DNA from: Chelativorans multitrophicus
GTDB lineage: Bacteria; Pseudomonadota; Alphaproteobacteria; Rhizobiales; Rhizobiaceae
Assembly: GCF_011317445.1 (NCBI RefSeq)
Contig: NZ_JAAAPL010000008.1
Location: 1 to 64,000, forward strand
DNA: 64,000 nucleotides
Reading direction: 5' to 3'
In this document: in pieces, positions 25,540 to 35,016 of the stretch
How positions within the stretch are numbered: position 1 is the stretch's first letter
Layout of the letters: the number at the start of each line of letters is the position of its first letter
The notes under the pieces: model-generated
Told to the model about the DNA's origin: nothing
What the model saw: the letters and a program-made list of their open reading frames with translations, nothing else
Databases searched by the model: none
Made by a program: the position numbers and the translations under genes

Positions 25540-27442
25540 CGAAACGGTTCGGACTGGCCTGCGCATCCATGTCCTTTCTCCGGAAGTAGATCGCCCGCCC
25601 GCAGCGGATCGGGTCGTGGCCCTGTACGATGATGATCTGCTCGTCCTTGCGCATCTGCTGCGTGATTTCGTGCGGCATGATCAGAGGGCGGCGTTGCAGG
25701 TTGAGGCTTTCCGAGCGCCGCGACCCGCTGTTGGAATTACTCCACCCGACATTGCGGGATTTGCCCTCGACCTCGACGGTCATCTCGCCGCATTGCGCCG
25801 AAACGTTCCGCGCGGTCTCCAGCGCCTTGATCGCGGCATAGGAGGCGAAGGCGCATCCATCGATCCATGACGTCGCGCCATCCTTGCCAAAATGCCGTTC
25901 GAGCTGGCCGACCGACTGGTACATGAGCATCAGCGTGATGCCGTATTTTCGACCGCGATCGCGCGCCTCTTCGAGAACGCGCATATAGCCAAGCAAATCG
26001 ACTTCATCGAGCATGAACAGGGCCCGGCGCTGAAACGCGCCGTCGGCCTGTGTCATGGCATTGATCAGGGAACCGATGATCACCCGGCCAATGCCCGGAT
26101 AGGAGCGCAGGATGGCGGCAGGGATGTTCAGGAACACGTCCCTCTTTCCGGCGACGAGATCGCTCGATTTGAACGATCGGCCGCAGACAAGCGCGGCATA
26201 ATCGTCGAGCGACAGCCACTGCGTATCCTTTGATGCCGTGGAGTACACGCCGGAGAATGTCTGCTCGGTCATGTTGGTGAAGACGCCGAGCGTTTCGCGG
26301 ATGAAGGCGGACGCCGATGTCTCCTGAATGTCGCGCAGCATGGCGAGCACGGACGGTTCCGGCTCGGAGACGATCTGGCGCAAACTGCGCAGGTTCCGCC
26401 GACCGGCATATTCCGGAGAGAGCACCACATGGGCGAGCAATCCGGTCAGAAGATTGTGCGCCTGGTTCTGGAAATAGCTGCCGGTCGAGGATTCGAACCG
26501 CGCGCTTTCCGACAGCAGCATGTGGGCTACCGCGACAATATCCTCCTCCTTGTGTTTTGACGTTTCGATCCAGTCGAGAACGTTGAACCCCGTCACTGGA
26601 TTTGTCGGGTCGAGGACCATGCACTCTCGCCCGAGCGATTGCGTCCGGTGCTCGACGACCATAGGTGCGACTTCGGTCGACGGGTCGAGGCAGATCAATG
26701 GCCCGGTATAGCGCAGCGCCGTCGGCACCACGTTGCTGGTGGTCTTGAATCCGCCTGAGCCCGCAAAGAACAGCATATGGGTGGAATCGAAATCCTGCTT
26801 ATAGGTGAGCAGCGGCGCGGTGCCGCCGCTTCCCCATGTCTCGCGGTCGGCCGGATCGAACGGCACGTCGCGGATCGTTTCCTTGTCGACGCGGTAACGT
26901 TCGCCGACGACGATCTCGCCGTCTGGCGGAAACAGCTTTGCGGCGGCCGACATGGTGAGCCAATCGGCATCACCGAAGGTTCCGCGCTTGGCGCGCTTCA
27001 CCGGATCGGACACGACGACCGATATCCGCGCCGATATCGCGACGATGACGAAACCGACGGCCGCAGCAATGACGGCGAAGAAGTCGAGATAGGACAGCAC
27101 CTCGTCCCAGGTCACCGAGCCGCTCTCGACGGATGGGGACAGCCGCGCATATTCGCGCAAAGCGTAAAAGCCGGCGACCCCGAGAAAGCAGATCAGGCTG
27201 ACCATCGCCACCGGCCGGCGGCGGTGCATCGGCAGCGCGAAGACAGTGATCAATCCCGCGATCGGACCGAAGAGCAGATTGGGAACGGGTGCTGAGCGTA
27301 AGAACCAATAGGCATTGGCAGGCGAGAACCCGCCCGCCATTGCCTGCCATCTGTACGATGTGATCGCCAGGGTCATCGCTGTCACGACGGCAGGCACGAT
27401 TGCCCATAACAGCGCCGGCTTCAGTTTCGTCTTTCCCGCCAT
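25523..27442 (-). CDS. traG: TraG/VirD4-type coupling protein
   Basis: This 639-residue ATPase recruits the relaxosome to the T4SS channel at the inner membrane. The N-terminus has several membrane spans (LLWAIVPAVVTAMTLAI near 11-27, FFAVIAAAVGFVIVAI near 121-136). The Walker A is GSGGFKTT at about 228-235, and the Walker B FMLDEVDLLG at about 476-485. The all-alpha region and C-terminal tail follow. Gene order traG-traD-traC, divergent from traA, is that of Ti-type transfer systems, and traD starts 24 bases upstream. The length is normal for the family. Confidence 0.93.
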   Translation of the reverse strand: MAGKTKLKPALLWAIVPAVVTAMTLAITSYRWQAMAGGFSPANAYWFLRSAPVPNLLFGPIAGLITVFALPMHRRRPVAMVSLICFLGVAGFYALREYARLSPSVESGSVTWDEVLSYLDFFAVIAAAVGFVIVAISARISVVVSDPVKRAKRGTFGDADWLTMSAAAKLFPPDGEIVVGERYRVDKETIRDVPFDPADRETWGSGGTAPLLTYKQDFDSTHMLFFAGSGGFKTTSNVVPTALRYTGPLICLDPSTEVAPMVVEHRTQSLGRECMVLDPTNPVTGFNVLDWIETSKHKEEDIVAVAHMLLSESARFESSTGSYFQNQAHNLLTGLLAHVVLSPEYAGRRNLRSLRQIVSEPEPSVLAMLRDIQETSASAFIRETLGVFTNMTEQTFSGVYSTASKDTQWLSLDDYAALVCGRSFKSSDLVAGKRDVFLNIPAAILRSYPGIGRVIIGSLINAMTQADGAFQRRALFMLDEVDLLGYMRVLEEARDRGRKYGITLMLMYQSVGQLERHFGKDGATSWIDGCAFASYAAIKALETARNVSAQCGEMTVEVEGKSRNVGWSNSNSGSRRSESLNLQRRPLIMPHEITQQMRKDEQIIIVQGHDPIRCGRAIYFRRKDMDAQASPNRFVKSAV

Positions 27443-27465
27443 GACCGGCTTCCTCTTGCTGGCGC

Positions 27466-27729
27466 TTAGTCGCCGTTTGCCTTCTCGGAATCGTCGGAGA
27501 CGGGCGATCCCGCATCCGCCGCTTCGGCGTCCTTCATGCGGTCGCGTTGGAACGCCATGCCGCCTTTTGCTTTCAGCCGATGATGCTCGGGCGATCCGAC
27601 GCGTACGGTCGCGGCTTCCAACAGGACACCGAGCAGGAACGCCCGGTCGGCCTGTCGCAGCCCGGCCTTCACCACCAATCCGCCGAGCGTGATCTTCTCG
27701 CGCGCGTCTTTCTTGCGATCCTCTGTCAT
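27466..27729 (-). CDS. traD: conjugal transfer protein TraD (Ti type)
   Basis: This is an 87-residue protein with DAREKITLGGLVVKAGLRQA and DRAFLLGVLLEAA, diagnostic for the small TraD of Ti-type systems (unrelated to the F-plasmid TraD ATPase). It lies between traG and traC as expected. The ATG at 27729 is chosen; the frame runs open to 27939, so a slightly longer form is possible. TraD is an accessory protein of DNA processing with no clear enzymatic motif. The acidic C-terminal tail (AEAADAGSPVSDDSEK) is variable in the family. Confidence 0.82.
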   Translation of the reverse strand: MTEDRKKDAREKITLGGLVVKAGLRQADRAFLLGVLLEAATVRVGSPEHHRLKAKGGMAFQRDRMKDAEAADAGSPVSDDSEKANGD

Positions 27730-27778
27730 CGTCTGCCGCCGCTTTCGTTCCAGGGCCACAATCCGCCGATCGAGGCGC

Positions 27779-28003
27779 TTAAGCAGATGCGCCTGAAGGC
27801 CCCTTGGCGCTTTTGCGAAATCGCGCGGCGATCTCCTCGAAGACAGCGTCGAGCTCATTGTCGGGAATATCCATCTCGGCCAGTCCTGCCTTGGCCGCCG
27901 CGCGCGCGAAGCGCTCATTGGCCTTGGCGAGGATTCCACGGCGTTTTTCGCGTAGTTTATCTATCTGGGCGTCAATCTCTGAAATCGATGATTTAGCGCG
28001 CAT
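27779..28003 (-). CDS. traC: conjugal transfer protein TraC (Ti type)
   Basis: This 74-residue helical protein has the TraC signature ISEIDAQIDKLREKRRGIL followed by an alanine-rich helix and ELDAVFEEIAARF. It is the first gene of the traC-traD-traG unit and starts about 220 bases from traA on the opposite strand, with oriT between. TraC is a relaxosome accessory protein thought to help TraA at oriT. It is somewhat shorter than Ti-plasmid TraC at the C-terminus. Regulation is presumably shared with traA through the oriT-proximal divergent promoters. Confidence 0.82.
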   Translation of the reverse strand: MRAKSSISEIDAQIDKLREKRRGILAKANERFARAAAKAGLAEMDIPDNELDAVFEEIAARFRKSAKGPSGASA

Positions 28004-28084
28004 TTTCTACCTTATCCTTTCCGGAAGCCTTCCTTTGCACGGCGATTATACCGTGTAGAAACGCATAGTAAAAGATGCTAGTTT

Positions 28085-28190
28085 GCGGCGAGCCGTGAGG
28101 CTCACTTTTGGTCTGCGCCCGCAAGGGCGCATCCCGAGAAGCGGCATCGGTCCTGCGGCCCGATCTGTTCGAGGGCGCAATATACGTGGC
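28085..28190. other. predicted origin of transfer (oriT), Q-type nic
   Basis: The divergent gap between traC and traA holds AGGGCGCAATATACGT at 28172-28187. Its reverse complement reads ACGTATATTGCGCCCT, matching the Q-type (RSF1010/Ti) nic consensus TATTGCG/CCCT on the minus strand. Upstream lie hairpins GAGCC-GTGA-GGCTC (near 28090) and TGCGCCC-GCAA-GGGCGCA (28114-28131). Position and sequence both match Ti-plasmid oriT organisation. If cut as in RSF1010, the strand entering first carries the 28-to-3 kb side. Confidence 0.75.
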
Positions 28191-28224
28191 GGAACGCGAC
28201 ATGCTTGGGAGAGGGTCTGATCGC

Positions 28225-31200
28225 ATGGCGATCATGTTCGTACGGGCACAGGTGATCAGCCGGGGAGCGGGACGCAGTGTCGTCTCGGCCGCGGCCTATC
28301 GCCATCGTACGAGGATGGACGAAGAGCAGACGGGGATGAGCTTCCGGTATGAGGGCGGCAAGGCCGAGCTCGTGCATGAAGAGCTGGCGCTGCCGGATCA
28401 GACGCCGGCATGGCTCCGCACCATGATCGATGGGAGGACGATCGCCGGCGCCAGCGAGGTGTTGTGGAATGCCGTCGATACCTTTGAGAAGCGGGTGGAC
28501 GCGCAGCTTGCCCGCGAGATGATCTTCGCGCTGCCGGAGGAGCTGTCGAAGGCGGAGAACATTGCCCTGGTGCGCGAATTCGTCCGCGACCATCTGACAT
28601 CAAAGGGCATGGTCGCCGACTGGGTCTATCACGACAAGGACGGCAATCCGCATATCCACCTGATGACCACCTTGCGGCCTCTGACCGATGATGGTTTTGG
28701 CAACAAGAAGGTCGCGGTTCTCGGCGATGACGGCAAGCCACTGCGTGTCGTCACCCCGGATCGGCCGAAGGGCAAGATCGTCTATCGGCTGTGGGCTGGT
28801 GACAAGGACACGATGAAGGCGTGGAAAATCGGCTGGGCGGAAACGGCCAACAAGCATCTTGCGCTTGCCGGTCACGATATCCGCCTGGATGGGCGCAGCT
28901 ATGCCGAGCAGGGCCTCGACGGCATCGCCCAAAGCCATCTCGGTCCGGCAAAAGCGGCCTTGGCCCGAAAGGGCAGGGAGATGTACTTCGCACCAGCCGC
29001 CCTGGCGAAGCGGCAGGAAATGGCCGACCGCCTTGCCGATGAACCCGGCCTTTTGCTGAAGCAGCTCAGCCGGGAACGTTCGACATTCGACGAGCGGGAA
29101 ATCGCCAAAGCACTGCATCGCTATGTCGACGATCCGGCGGTCTTCGCCAATATCCATGCGCAACTGATGGCGTCGTCGGATCTGGTGACGCTGAAGCCGC
29201 AGCAGATTGATTCGGACACAGGAAAGGTTGCCGACGTCGCCGTGTTCACCACACGCGCCATGCTGCGCACCGAATACGATATGGCGCAGTCGGCGCGGGA
29301 GCTGTCGCGTCGATCGGGCTTCACGGTGACGTCCGAAAAAGTCGGTAACGCCATTCGCCTGGTGGAGAGCCGCGATCCGGAGAAGCCGTTCAGGCTCGAC
29401 GCCGAACAGGTCGACGCCGTCCGGCACGTCACCGGCGATAGCGCTATATCCGCCGTCGTAGGGTTGGCCGGTGCGGGCAAATCCACCTTGCTCGATGCGG
29501 CGCGCATTGCCTGGGAGGCGGACGACCGTCGCGTCGTCGGAGCGGCCCTTGCCGGTAAGGCCGCCGAGGGTCTTGAAGAGAGTTCCGGGATCAAATCACG
29601 CACGCTCGCCTCATGGGAACTGGGCTGGGCGGACGGTCGGGACACGCTGCAAAAGGGCGATGTGCTGGTTATCGACGAGGCCGGCATGGTGTCGTCGGAA
29701 CAGTTGGCGCGTGTCTTGAAGATTGTCGAGGACGCTGGAGCAAAAGCGGTGCTGGTCGGGGATCCGATGCAGCTCCAGCCGATCCAGGCGGGCGCGGCGT
29801 TCCGGGCGATTGTCGAGCGCATCGGCTTTGCCGAATTGACCGGTGTTCGTCGCCAGCGCGAGCAGTGGGCGCGCGGTGCCTCCCGCCTGTTCGCGCGCGG
29901 GAAGGTCGAGGAGGCGCTCGACGCTTATGCGCAACATGACCGCATCGTCCAGCTTGAAACCCGCGATGCGGTGATCGAGCGGATCGTCGAGGATTGGGGG
30001 CAGGCGCGGGCGGATTACCGGAAGAAGGCGGAATCGGAAAGCCGCGTTCTCACCGGTTCGGAACTGCTGGTTCTGGCGCAAACCAATGATGATGTCGGAA
30101 AGCTCAATCATGCGATCCGCACCGTGATGCGTCGTCAGGAAGCGCTTGGCGAAGACCGCGCGTACCAGACCGAGCGGGGCGCGCGGCAGTTCGCGATTGG
30201 CGACCGACTGATCTTCCTCGAAAACGCCCGCTTCTTTGAGAAGCGCGCCGAGCATCTCGCTGTTCAGCAAGTGAAGAACGGCATGCTCGGAACCGTCGTT
30301 CGCACGACGAACGAGCGGGGCGAGACGCTGCTCACGGTAAAGCTTGATGCGGGGCGGGAGGTAACCTTCGGCCAGGACACCTATCGCAATGTCGACCACG
30401 GCTATGCGGCCACCGTGCACAAATCTCAAGGCGCGACCGTGGACAGGACGTTGGTTCTGGCCACCGGCATGATGGATCAGCATCTCGCCTATGTTGCGAT
30501 GTCGCGACATCGCGATCGGGCCGATCTCTATATGGCGCACGAGGATTTTGCGCCGCGCGAGAAATGGGGCAGGGCGCAGCGCGTCGATCACGCCGCCGGC
30601 GTCACCGGTCAACTGGTCGAAACCGGCGAAGCGAAATTCCGTCCAAACGACGAAGATGCAAAAGAGAGCCCATATGCCGACGTCAAAACCGACGACGGCG
30701 TGGTCCATCGCGTCTGGGGTGTCAGCCTTCCGAAGGCTATTGAGAAAGGCAGCGTCGAGATCGGCGACACCGTCACCTTGCGCAAGGACGGAGTTGAGCA
30801 CGTCACGGTGAAGATACCGGTCGTGGATCCCGAAACCGGCAAAAAGACCTTCGAGGAGCGTGAGGTCGAACGCAATGTCTGGATCGCAGAGCGGGCCGAG
30901 ACCGCGGATGTACGCCAAGAACGTCTCGCGCAGGAAAGTCATCGTCCGGAACTGTTTAAGTCATTGGTCGAGCGCCTGTCCCGCTCCGGCGCCAAGACGA
31001 CGACGCTCGATTACGAATCCGAAGCGGGCTACCAGGCACAGATTGTCGACTTCGCCCGCCGCCGCAACATGGATCATGCCATCGAGCTTGCTGCCGGAAT
31101 GGAGCAGGGGATGGAGCGGCGCCTGTCGTGGATTGGTGCACAACGTGATCGCGTGGCGCGGCTTTGGGAGCGCGCCAGCGTCGCACTCGGCTTTGCGATC

Positions 31201-32898
31201 GAGAAGGAGCGCAGCGTCTCCTACGACGATCGGGCGGTTCGGACGCAAACGGTGGATCCGGCATATGTCGGTGTATCTGGAATTGCGCCCGCGCAGATTG
31301 GGGCGGCTGCCGAACAGACGCGATATCTGCTCGCGCCACAGGCGAGTTTTATCCGCTCGCTGGACGAAGACGCGCGGATCGAGCATCTTGCGTCGACACG
31401 GTGGAAAGAGCGCGAGGCGATTCTGCTCCCCGTGCTCGAGCGTATCTATCGCAATCCTGCCGCTGCCCTCGATCGTCTGAACGCGGAGGCGTCGGCCTTT
31501 GAAGTCGAGCCACGGCAGCTCGGTGAAAAGCTTGCTCGCAGTCCCTCGATGCTTGGGGCCATGCGTGGCAGCGACAGCCTGGTCGACGGCCAGATAGCGC
31601 GGAAGGAACGGGCTGAGGCCGTCGCCGCTGTCGCAGAGCTCGGCCCCCTGGCGCGCAGTCACGCCGAAAACTTCAAGCATGACCGGGCCAATTTTGAGAA
31701 CCGTGAGCATGCGCGCCGCGCCGCCATGGCGCTTTCGGTCCCGGCACTGTCCCCGCATGCGGTGGCGCGGCTCAATGAAGTCGAGGCGGTTCGCGAGAAG
31801 GGCGGCGAAGGCGCCTACAAGACGGCCTTTACCTATGCAGCGTCAGAGCGCTCGCTGGTGCAGGAGATGAAGGCCCTCGGCGAAGCGCTGACCGCCCGCT
31901 TCGGCTGGAGCGCCTTTACCGAAAAGGCCGACCAGTATGCCGAAAAGCAGATGGTCGCGCGCATGCCCGAAGGAATGCCAGAGGCAAAACGGCAAGAGTT
32001 GACGACGCTGTTTGCGGCCGTGCGCCGTTTTAACGAACTGCAATATCTGGCCGAGCGGCACGATCCATCGCGGGTCATAGCGCCGGCGGCCTACGATCCG
32101 GCCACGGCTCCAGAGATGTCCAGGCCACCCGCCTTGCCGATGCTCGCGGCGGTCACCGAGTTCGCGGCAACTGTCGATGATGAAGCCAAAAAGCGTGCGC
32201 TGGAGGTTCCCCGCTATAGGCAACAGCGCGCAGCACTTGCTGAGGCCGCGCAGCGCGTCTGGCGCGATCCTGCGGCGGCCCTTGCGACGATTGAGGCTCT
32301 GGTCGTCAAGGGCGTCGAGCCCGAGCGCATCGCGCGTGCCGTCGCGAACGACCCCGCGGCTTATGGCGCACTGCGCGGTTCCGACCGCGTTGTGGATCGG
32401 CTCATGGCCACCGGGCGGGAACGCAAGGCTGCGGTCGAAGCCGTGGCGAGCGCAGCCGCCAGCGTCGTTGCAACGGGCAAGGCCTGGCAGGGCGCGTTCG
32501 ACGCCGAGAAGGCGGCCATTGCCGCAGATCGGGAGCGAATGAGCGTACCGGTGCCCGGACTGTCACCACGGGCGGTATCCGAGCTGGCCCGCGTGACGGC
32601 CACAGCCGAGAAGTCTCCCAAGGACATAACCCGGCTCGTCCGTTCTCTGGATGCAAAGGTGAGAGCGGAGTTCGCAGCCGTCAGCAATGCGCTCGACAAG
32701 AGGTTCGGGCCGAACGCGATTGGACGTGCGCAGGCAAACGTCATCGATCGGGTGCCGGCGGCGCAGCGCAAGGTCTTCGAGGCCATGCAGCCCCGCCTCA
32801 AGGTGCTGCAGAATGCCGTTCGCGCCGACAAGGCCCAGGACATCATCGCCGAGCGCCAGATGCGGGCACTCAACCAGACCAAAGGCATCACGAGATAG
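28225..32898 (+). CDS. traA: Ti-type relaxase-helicase TraA with BID-like C-terminal repeats
   Basis: This 1,557-residue MobQ-type relaxase nicks oriT and remains on the 5' end. The catalytic Tyr25 is in VVSAAAYRHRT, and the metal-binding histidines are in HDKDGNPHIH (about 136-145). A RecD-like helicase follows: Walker A GLAGAGKST (about 414), VIDEAGM (about 482), VGDPMQLQP and TVHKSQGATVD. Two tandem C-terminal repeats (about 1058-1180 and 1332-1455) share YRNPAAAL/WRDPAAAL, LGAMRGSD/YGALRGSD and SVPALSPHAV/PVPGLSPRAV, resembling BID translocation domains. The start at 28225 is preferred because the upstream frame covers oriT. Confidence 0.93.
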   Translation: MAIMFVRAQVISRGAGRSVVSAAAYRHRTRMDEEQTGMSFRYEGGKAELVHEELALPDQTPAWLRTMIDGRTIAGASEVLWNAVDTFEKRVDAQLAREMIFALPEELSKAENIALVREFVRDHLTSKGMVADWVYHDKDGNPHIHLMTTLRPLTDDGFGNKKVAVLGDDGKPLRVVTPDRPKGKIVYRLWAGDKDTMKAWKIGWAETANKHLALAGHDIRLDGRSYAEQGLDGIAQSHLGPAKAALARKGREMYFAPAALAKRQEMADRLADEPGLLLKQLSRERSTFDEREIAKALHRYVDDPAVFANIHAQLMASSDLVTLKPQQIDSDTGKVADVAVFTTRAMLRTEYDMAQSARELSRRSGFTVTSEKVGNAIRLVESRDPEKPFRLDAEQVDAVRHVTGDSAISAVVGLAGAGKSTLLDAARIAWEADDRRVVGAALAGKAAEGLEESSGIKSRTLASWELGWADGRDTLQKGDVLVIDEAGMVSSEQLARVLKIVEDAGAKAVLVGDPMQLQPIQAGAAFRAIVERIGFAELTGVRRQREQWARGASRLFARGKVEEALDAYAQHDRIVQLETRDAVIERIVEDWGQARADYRKKAESESRVLTGSELLVLAQTNDDVGKLNHAIRTVMRRQEALGEDRAYQTERGARQFAIGDRLIFLENARFFEKRAEHLAVQQVKNGMLGTVVRTTNERGETLLTVKLDAGREVTFGQDTYRNVDHGYAATVHKSQGATVDRTLVLATGMMDQHLAYVAMSRHRDRADLYMAHEDFAPREKWGRAQRVDHAAGVTGQLVETGEAKFRPNDEDAKESPYADVKTDDGVVHRVWGVSLPKAIEKGSVEIGDTVTLRKDGVEHVTVKIPVVDPETGKKTFEEREVERNVWIAERAETADVRQERLAQESHRPELFKSLVERLSRSGAKTTTLDYESEAGYQAQIVDFARRRNMDHAIELAAGMEQGMERRLSWIGAQRDRVARLWERASVALGFAIEKERSVSYDDRAVRTQTVDPAYVGVSGIAPAQIGAAAEQTRYLLAPQASFIRSLDEDARIEHLASTRWKEREAILLPVLERIYRNPAAALDRLNAEASAFEVEPRQLGEKLARSPSMLGAMRGSDSLVDGQIARKERAEAVAAVAELGPLARSHAENFKHDRANFENREHARRAAMALSVPALSPHAVARLNEVEAVREKGGEGAYKTAFTYAASERSLVQEMKALGEALTARFGWSAFTEKADQYAEKQMVARMPEGMPEAKRQELTTLFAAVRRFNELQYLAERHDPSRVIAPAAYDPATAPEMSRPPALPMLAAVTEFAATVDDEAKKRALEVPRYRQQRAALAEAAQRVWRDPAAALATIEALVVKGVEPERIARAVANDPAAYGALRGSDRVVDRLMATGRERKAAVEAVASAAASVVATGKAWQGAFDAEKAAIAADRERMSVPVPGLSPRAVSELARVTATAEKSPKDITRLVRSLDAKVRAEFAAVSNALDKRFGPNAIGRAQANVIDRVPAAQRKVFEAMQPRLKVLQNAVRADKAQDIIAERQMRALNQTKGITR

Positions 32899-32914
32899 CA
32901 GAAGGGACAAGACA

Positions 32915-33184
32915 ATGGCCGGACAGATAACAACGCTCGACGCGATTGTGCGGGCCGAGCTCGCCATCGAAATCATGAATCAGGCGCGTGGGTTGGTATC
33001 GGAACGCGTTGCCGCCATCGAGGCGAACGATCCGGCCGGCGCCGAAGCGCTGCGCGCCAAGCGGCGGGAGTTGCTTGCGGTGCAGAACCGCATTCGGGTC
33101 GGCGATCCCGAGCAGATCGAAGCCGTGATCGCGGAATGGGGGCCGCGGGTCAAAGACGCGGCCGCGTTCTGGCGGGAGCTCTGA
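32915..33184 (+). CDS. small protein preceding zeta toxin (candidate antitoxin)
   Basis: This 89-residue helical protein reads AIVRAELAIEIMNQARGLVS and ends in a Trp-rich tail (AEWGPRVKDAAAFWREL). It starts 16 bases after traA and ends 3 bases before the zeta-toxin gene, so the three are one operon. There is no sequence match to known epsilon antitoxins, but its size and placement are those of a toxin partner. Alternatively it may be an unrelated accessory of the relaxase. A direct antitoxin function is inference from neighbours. Confidence 0.6.
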   Translation: MAGQITTLDAIVRAELAIEIMNQARGLVSERVAAIEANDPAGAEALRAKRRELLAVQNRIRVGDPEQIEAVIAEWGPRVKDAAAFWREL

Positions 33185-33187
33185 TCC

Positions 33188-34948
33188 ATGGCGGACGAAG
33201 CTACCCTCGGCCGGCTGTCGGAGGCCCAGAACGAACACATCTTTCGCACGGAAATCCTGCCCGACTATCTCCCCGACGATATCGGCAAAGCGGACCGGCC
33301 GACCCTGATCGTGCTCGGCGGCCAGCCTGGTTCCGGCAAAACAGCTCTGCTGACGGCGAGCCTTACGGAGCTGGAGGAAACGGGTCCCGCCATCCGCGTC
33401 GTCGGCGATGATCTGCGATCCTATCATCCGGGTTTTGTCGCTCACCAGAACGCCGATCCGATGACGGCGTCGCGCTTCACGCAAGCCGACGCCGGTATCT
33501 GGAGCGAGAAGCTGCTCACCGCTGCCACCGGTCGCGGTGTCCATGTCGTGTTTGAAACCACGATGAGGACGCCCGACAATGTCGAGAAAATCATGACGGC
33601 CGGACGATCGGCCGGCTATCGCATCGAAGCGCGCGTGCTGGCCGTCAGTTCGCGAGTCAGTTGGCAGGGTTGCCACTACCGCTTCGAGGAATTGCATCAT
33701 GCCGGCGCAGCGGCGCGGATCCCGCCGCGCGCCGTCCATGATGCCGCCGTCACCGGCCTTGCCGAAAGCCTGGAGCGCATTGAGCGCCGCAAGCTCGCCA
33801 GCCGGGTCCTGATTCAACGGCCCGATGGCGAAGCGGTCTATGACAATGTTCTGTCCAATGGACAGTGGCGGGCGGCCGCCATGGCGCGCCAGGTGCTCGA
33901 GGAGACGCGCAGCCGACCTTTGTCCCGCGAGGAAATCGACGCCTTCGCGCTTGTCTGGGCCAAGGTCGTGGATCGTATGGAGGCTCGTAGTGCGCCGGCG
34001 TCCCTGCTCGATGAAGTCAAGGCTCACTCACGCGATGACCTCGCCTGGTTTCTGGCGGATCGGCGTCGCTCGGATGATGACGATGCCATGAAGACCGCCC
34101 GGGAGGTCAAGCAGCGGATCGGCATCGACCGGAGTCCCATCATTCCAGGCGGCGAAGACCCTCTGGCGCGTCCCCTGGTCCGTGATCGTGAGGAAGAGAA
34201 ACCGGAGCGGCAGGTTCGACCGGGAGAGGTCCTCATTCCCGGGCGGGACGTGCCCGATCTGAGCGAGGCCGAGATCGGCACCAAGCTGCGGCAATCCTCA
34301 CGGCTGGAGCAAAAGCGTTCTGAAATCGAACGGCTATCCCAACTGGTCTATGGAAACGCCGCTGCTACATCGGCGACGGTCGAGAGCATCGATGGCGCCA
34401 TGGCGGGCTCCGTCGCTGGACAGGATATCCGGGCTGGAAAGCTTGGACCCATGGCAGGCGAGGGCGGTCGGTTCCTGCGTGCCGAAAGCCCGGAACGCCA
34501 GACCGCGAAGGCACATCTGCCGCAGCTTGCCGCCGCAATGGAGGATTATGGCCGCACGGTCGATTTCGAGCGGCATCAGATCGAGACGAAGCATCGTGAG
34601 GAGCAACATCGCCAGCGTCAGGAAATCCGAGCGCCATCGGTGGGATTGACGGCAATCCTGCAGGCGCCGGCGCACGAGCAGGCCGCGAGGCTGCACGCCG
34701 CCCCGCAGTTGCGACGGGAGCTGGACGGCATCGCTTCGTCAATCAATCGGCGGTTGACGCCCTCTGACCGAAATGCCTTGAAATCAGGGGATCTCGATCG
34801 ACTGTCACGAAACCTCGCTGTCCCTCATGAGCGTGTCGCCACGCTCGCGCGCGTGCAGTCTCAGGTGCAGGCGGTGCATGGTCAGACCCAGCTGCAGCGA
34901 CAGCAATTGGAACGCGGCCGCAATGCTGGGATCTCGATAAAGCGATAA
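33188..34948 (+). CDS. zeta-toxin family kinase with long C-terminal extension
   Basis: This 586-residue protein has an N-terminal zeta-toxin kinase domain: Walker A VLGGQPGSGKTALL at about 41-54, VGDDLRSYHPGF, and FETTMRTPDNVEKI. Zeta toxins phosphorylate UDP-sugars and block cell-wall synthesis. The remaining 350 residues are helical and end in a basic tail (ERGRNAGISIKR), unlike short plasmid zeta toxins. It is encoded immediately after traA and the 89-residue candidate antitoxin. The basic C-terminus resembles T4SS secretion signals in charge, so co-transfer of the toxin with the relaxase is possible but untested. Confidence 0.75.
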   Translation: MADEATLGRLSEAQNEHIFRTEILPDYLPDDIGKADRPTLIVLGGQPGSGKTALLTASLTELEETGPAIRVVGDDLRSYHPGFVAHQNADPMTASRFTQADAGIWSEKLLTAATGRGVHVVFETTMRTPDNVEKIMTAGRSAGYRIEARVLAVSSRVSWQGCHYRFEELHHAGAAARIPPRAVHDAAVTGLAESLERIERRKLASRVLIQRPDGEAVYDNVLSNGQWRAAAMARQVLEETRSRPLSREEIDAFALVWAKVVDRMEARSAPASLLDEVKAHSRDDLAWFLADRRRSDDDDAMKTAREVKQRIGIDRSPIIPGGEDPLARPLVRDREEEKPERQVRPGEVLIPGRDVPDLSEAEIGTKLRQSSRLEQKRSEIERLSQLVYGNAAATSATVESIDGAMAGSVAGQDIRAGKLGPMAGEGGRFLRAESPERQTAKAHLPQLAAAMEDYGRTVDFERHQIETKHREEQHRQRQEIRAPSVGLTAILQAPAHEQAARLHAAPQLRRELDGIASSINRRLTPSDRNALKSGDLDRLSRNLAVPHERVATLARVQSQVQAVHGQTQLQRQQLERGRNAGISIKR

Positions 34949-35016
34949 GCTTGCCTGGCGGGGTCCCGGCCACCACTGGAATCGCTGGGATCAGGAAATC
35001 AGATCATGCTATCGCG

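Noticed and set aside
28108-28224. N-terminal extension of TraA
   Set aside because: This stretch contains the predicted oriT nic, and the family N-terminus with Tyr25 begins at the ATG at 28225.
29611-30942. 443-aa minus frame inside traA
   Set aside because: Shadow of the helicase part of traA; no ribosome site or family match.
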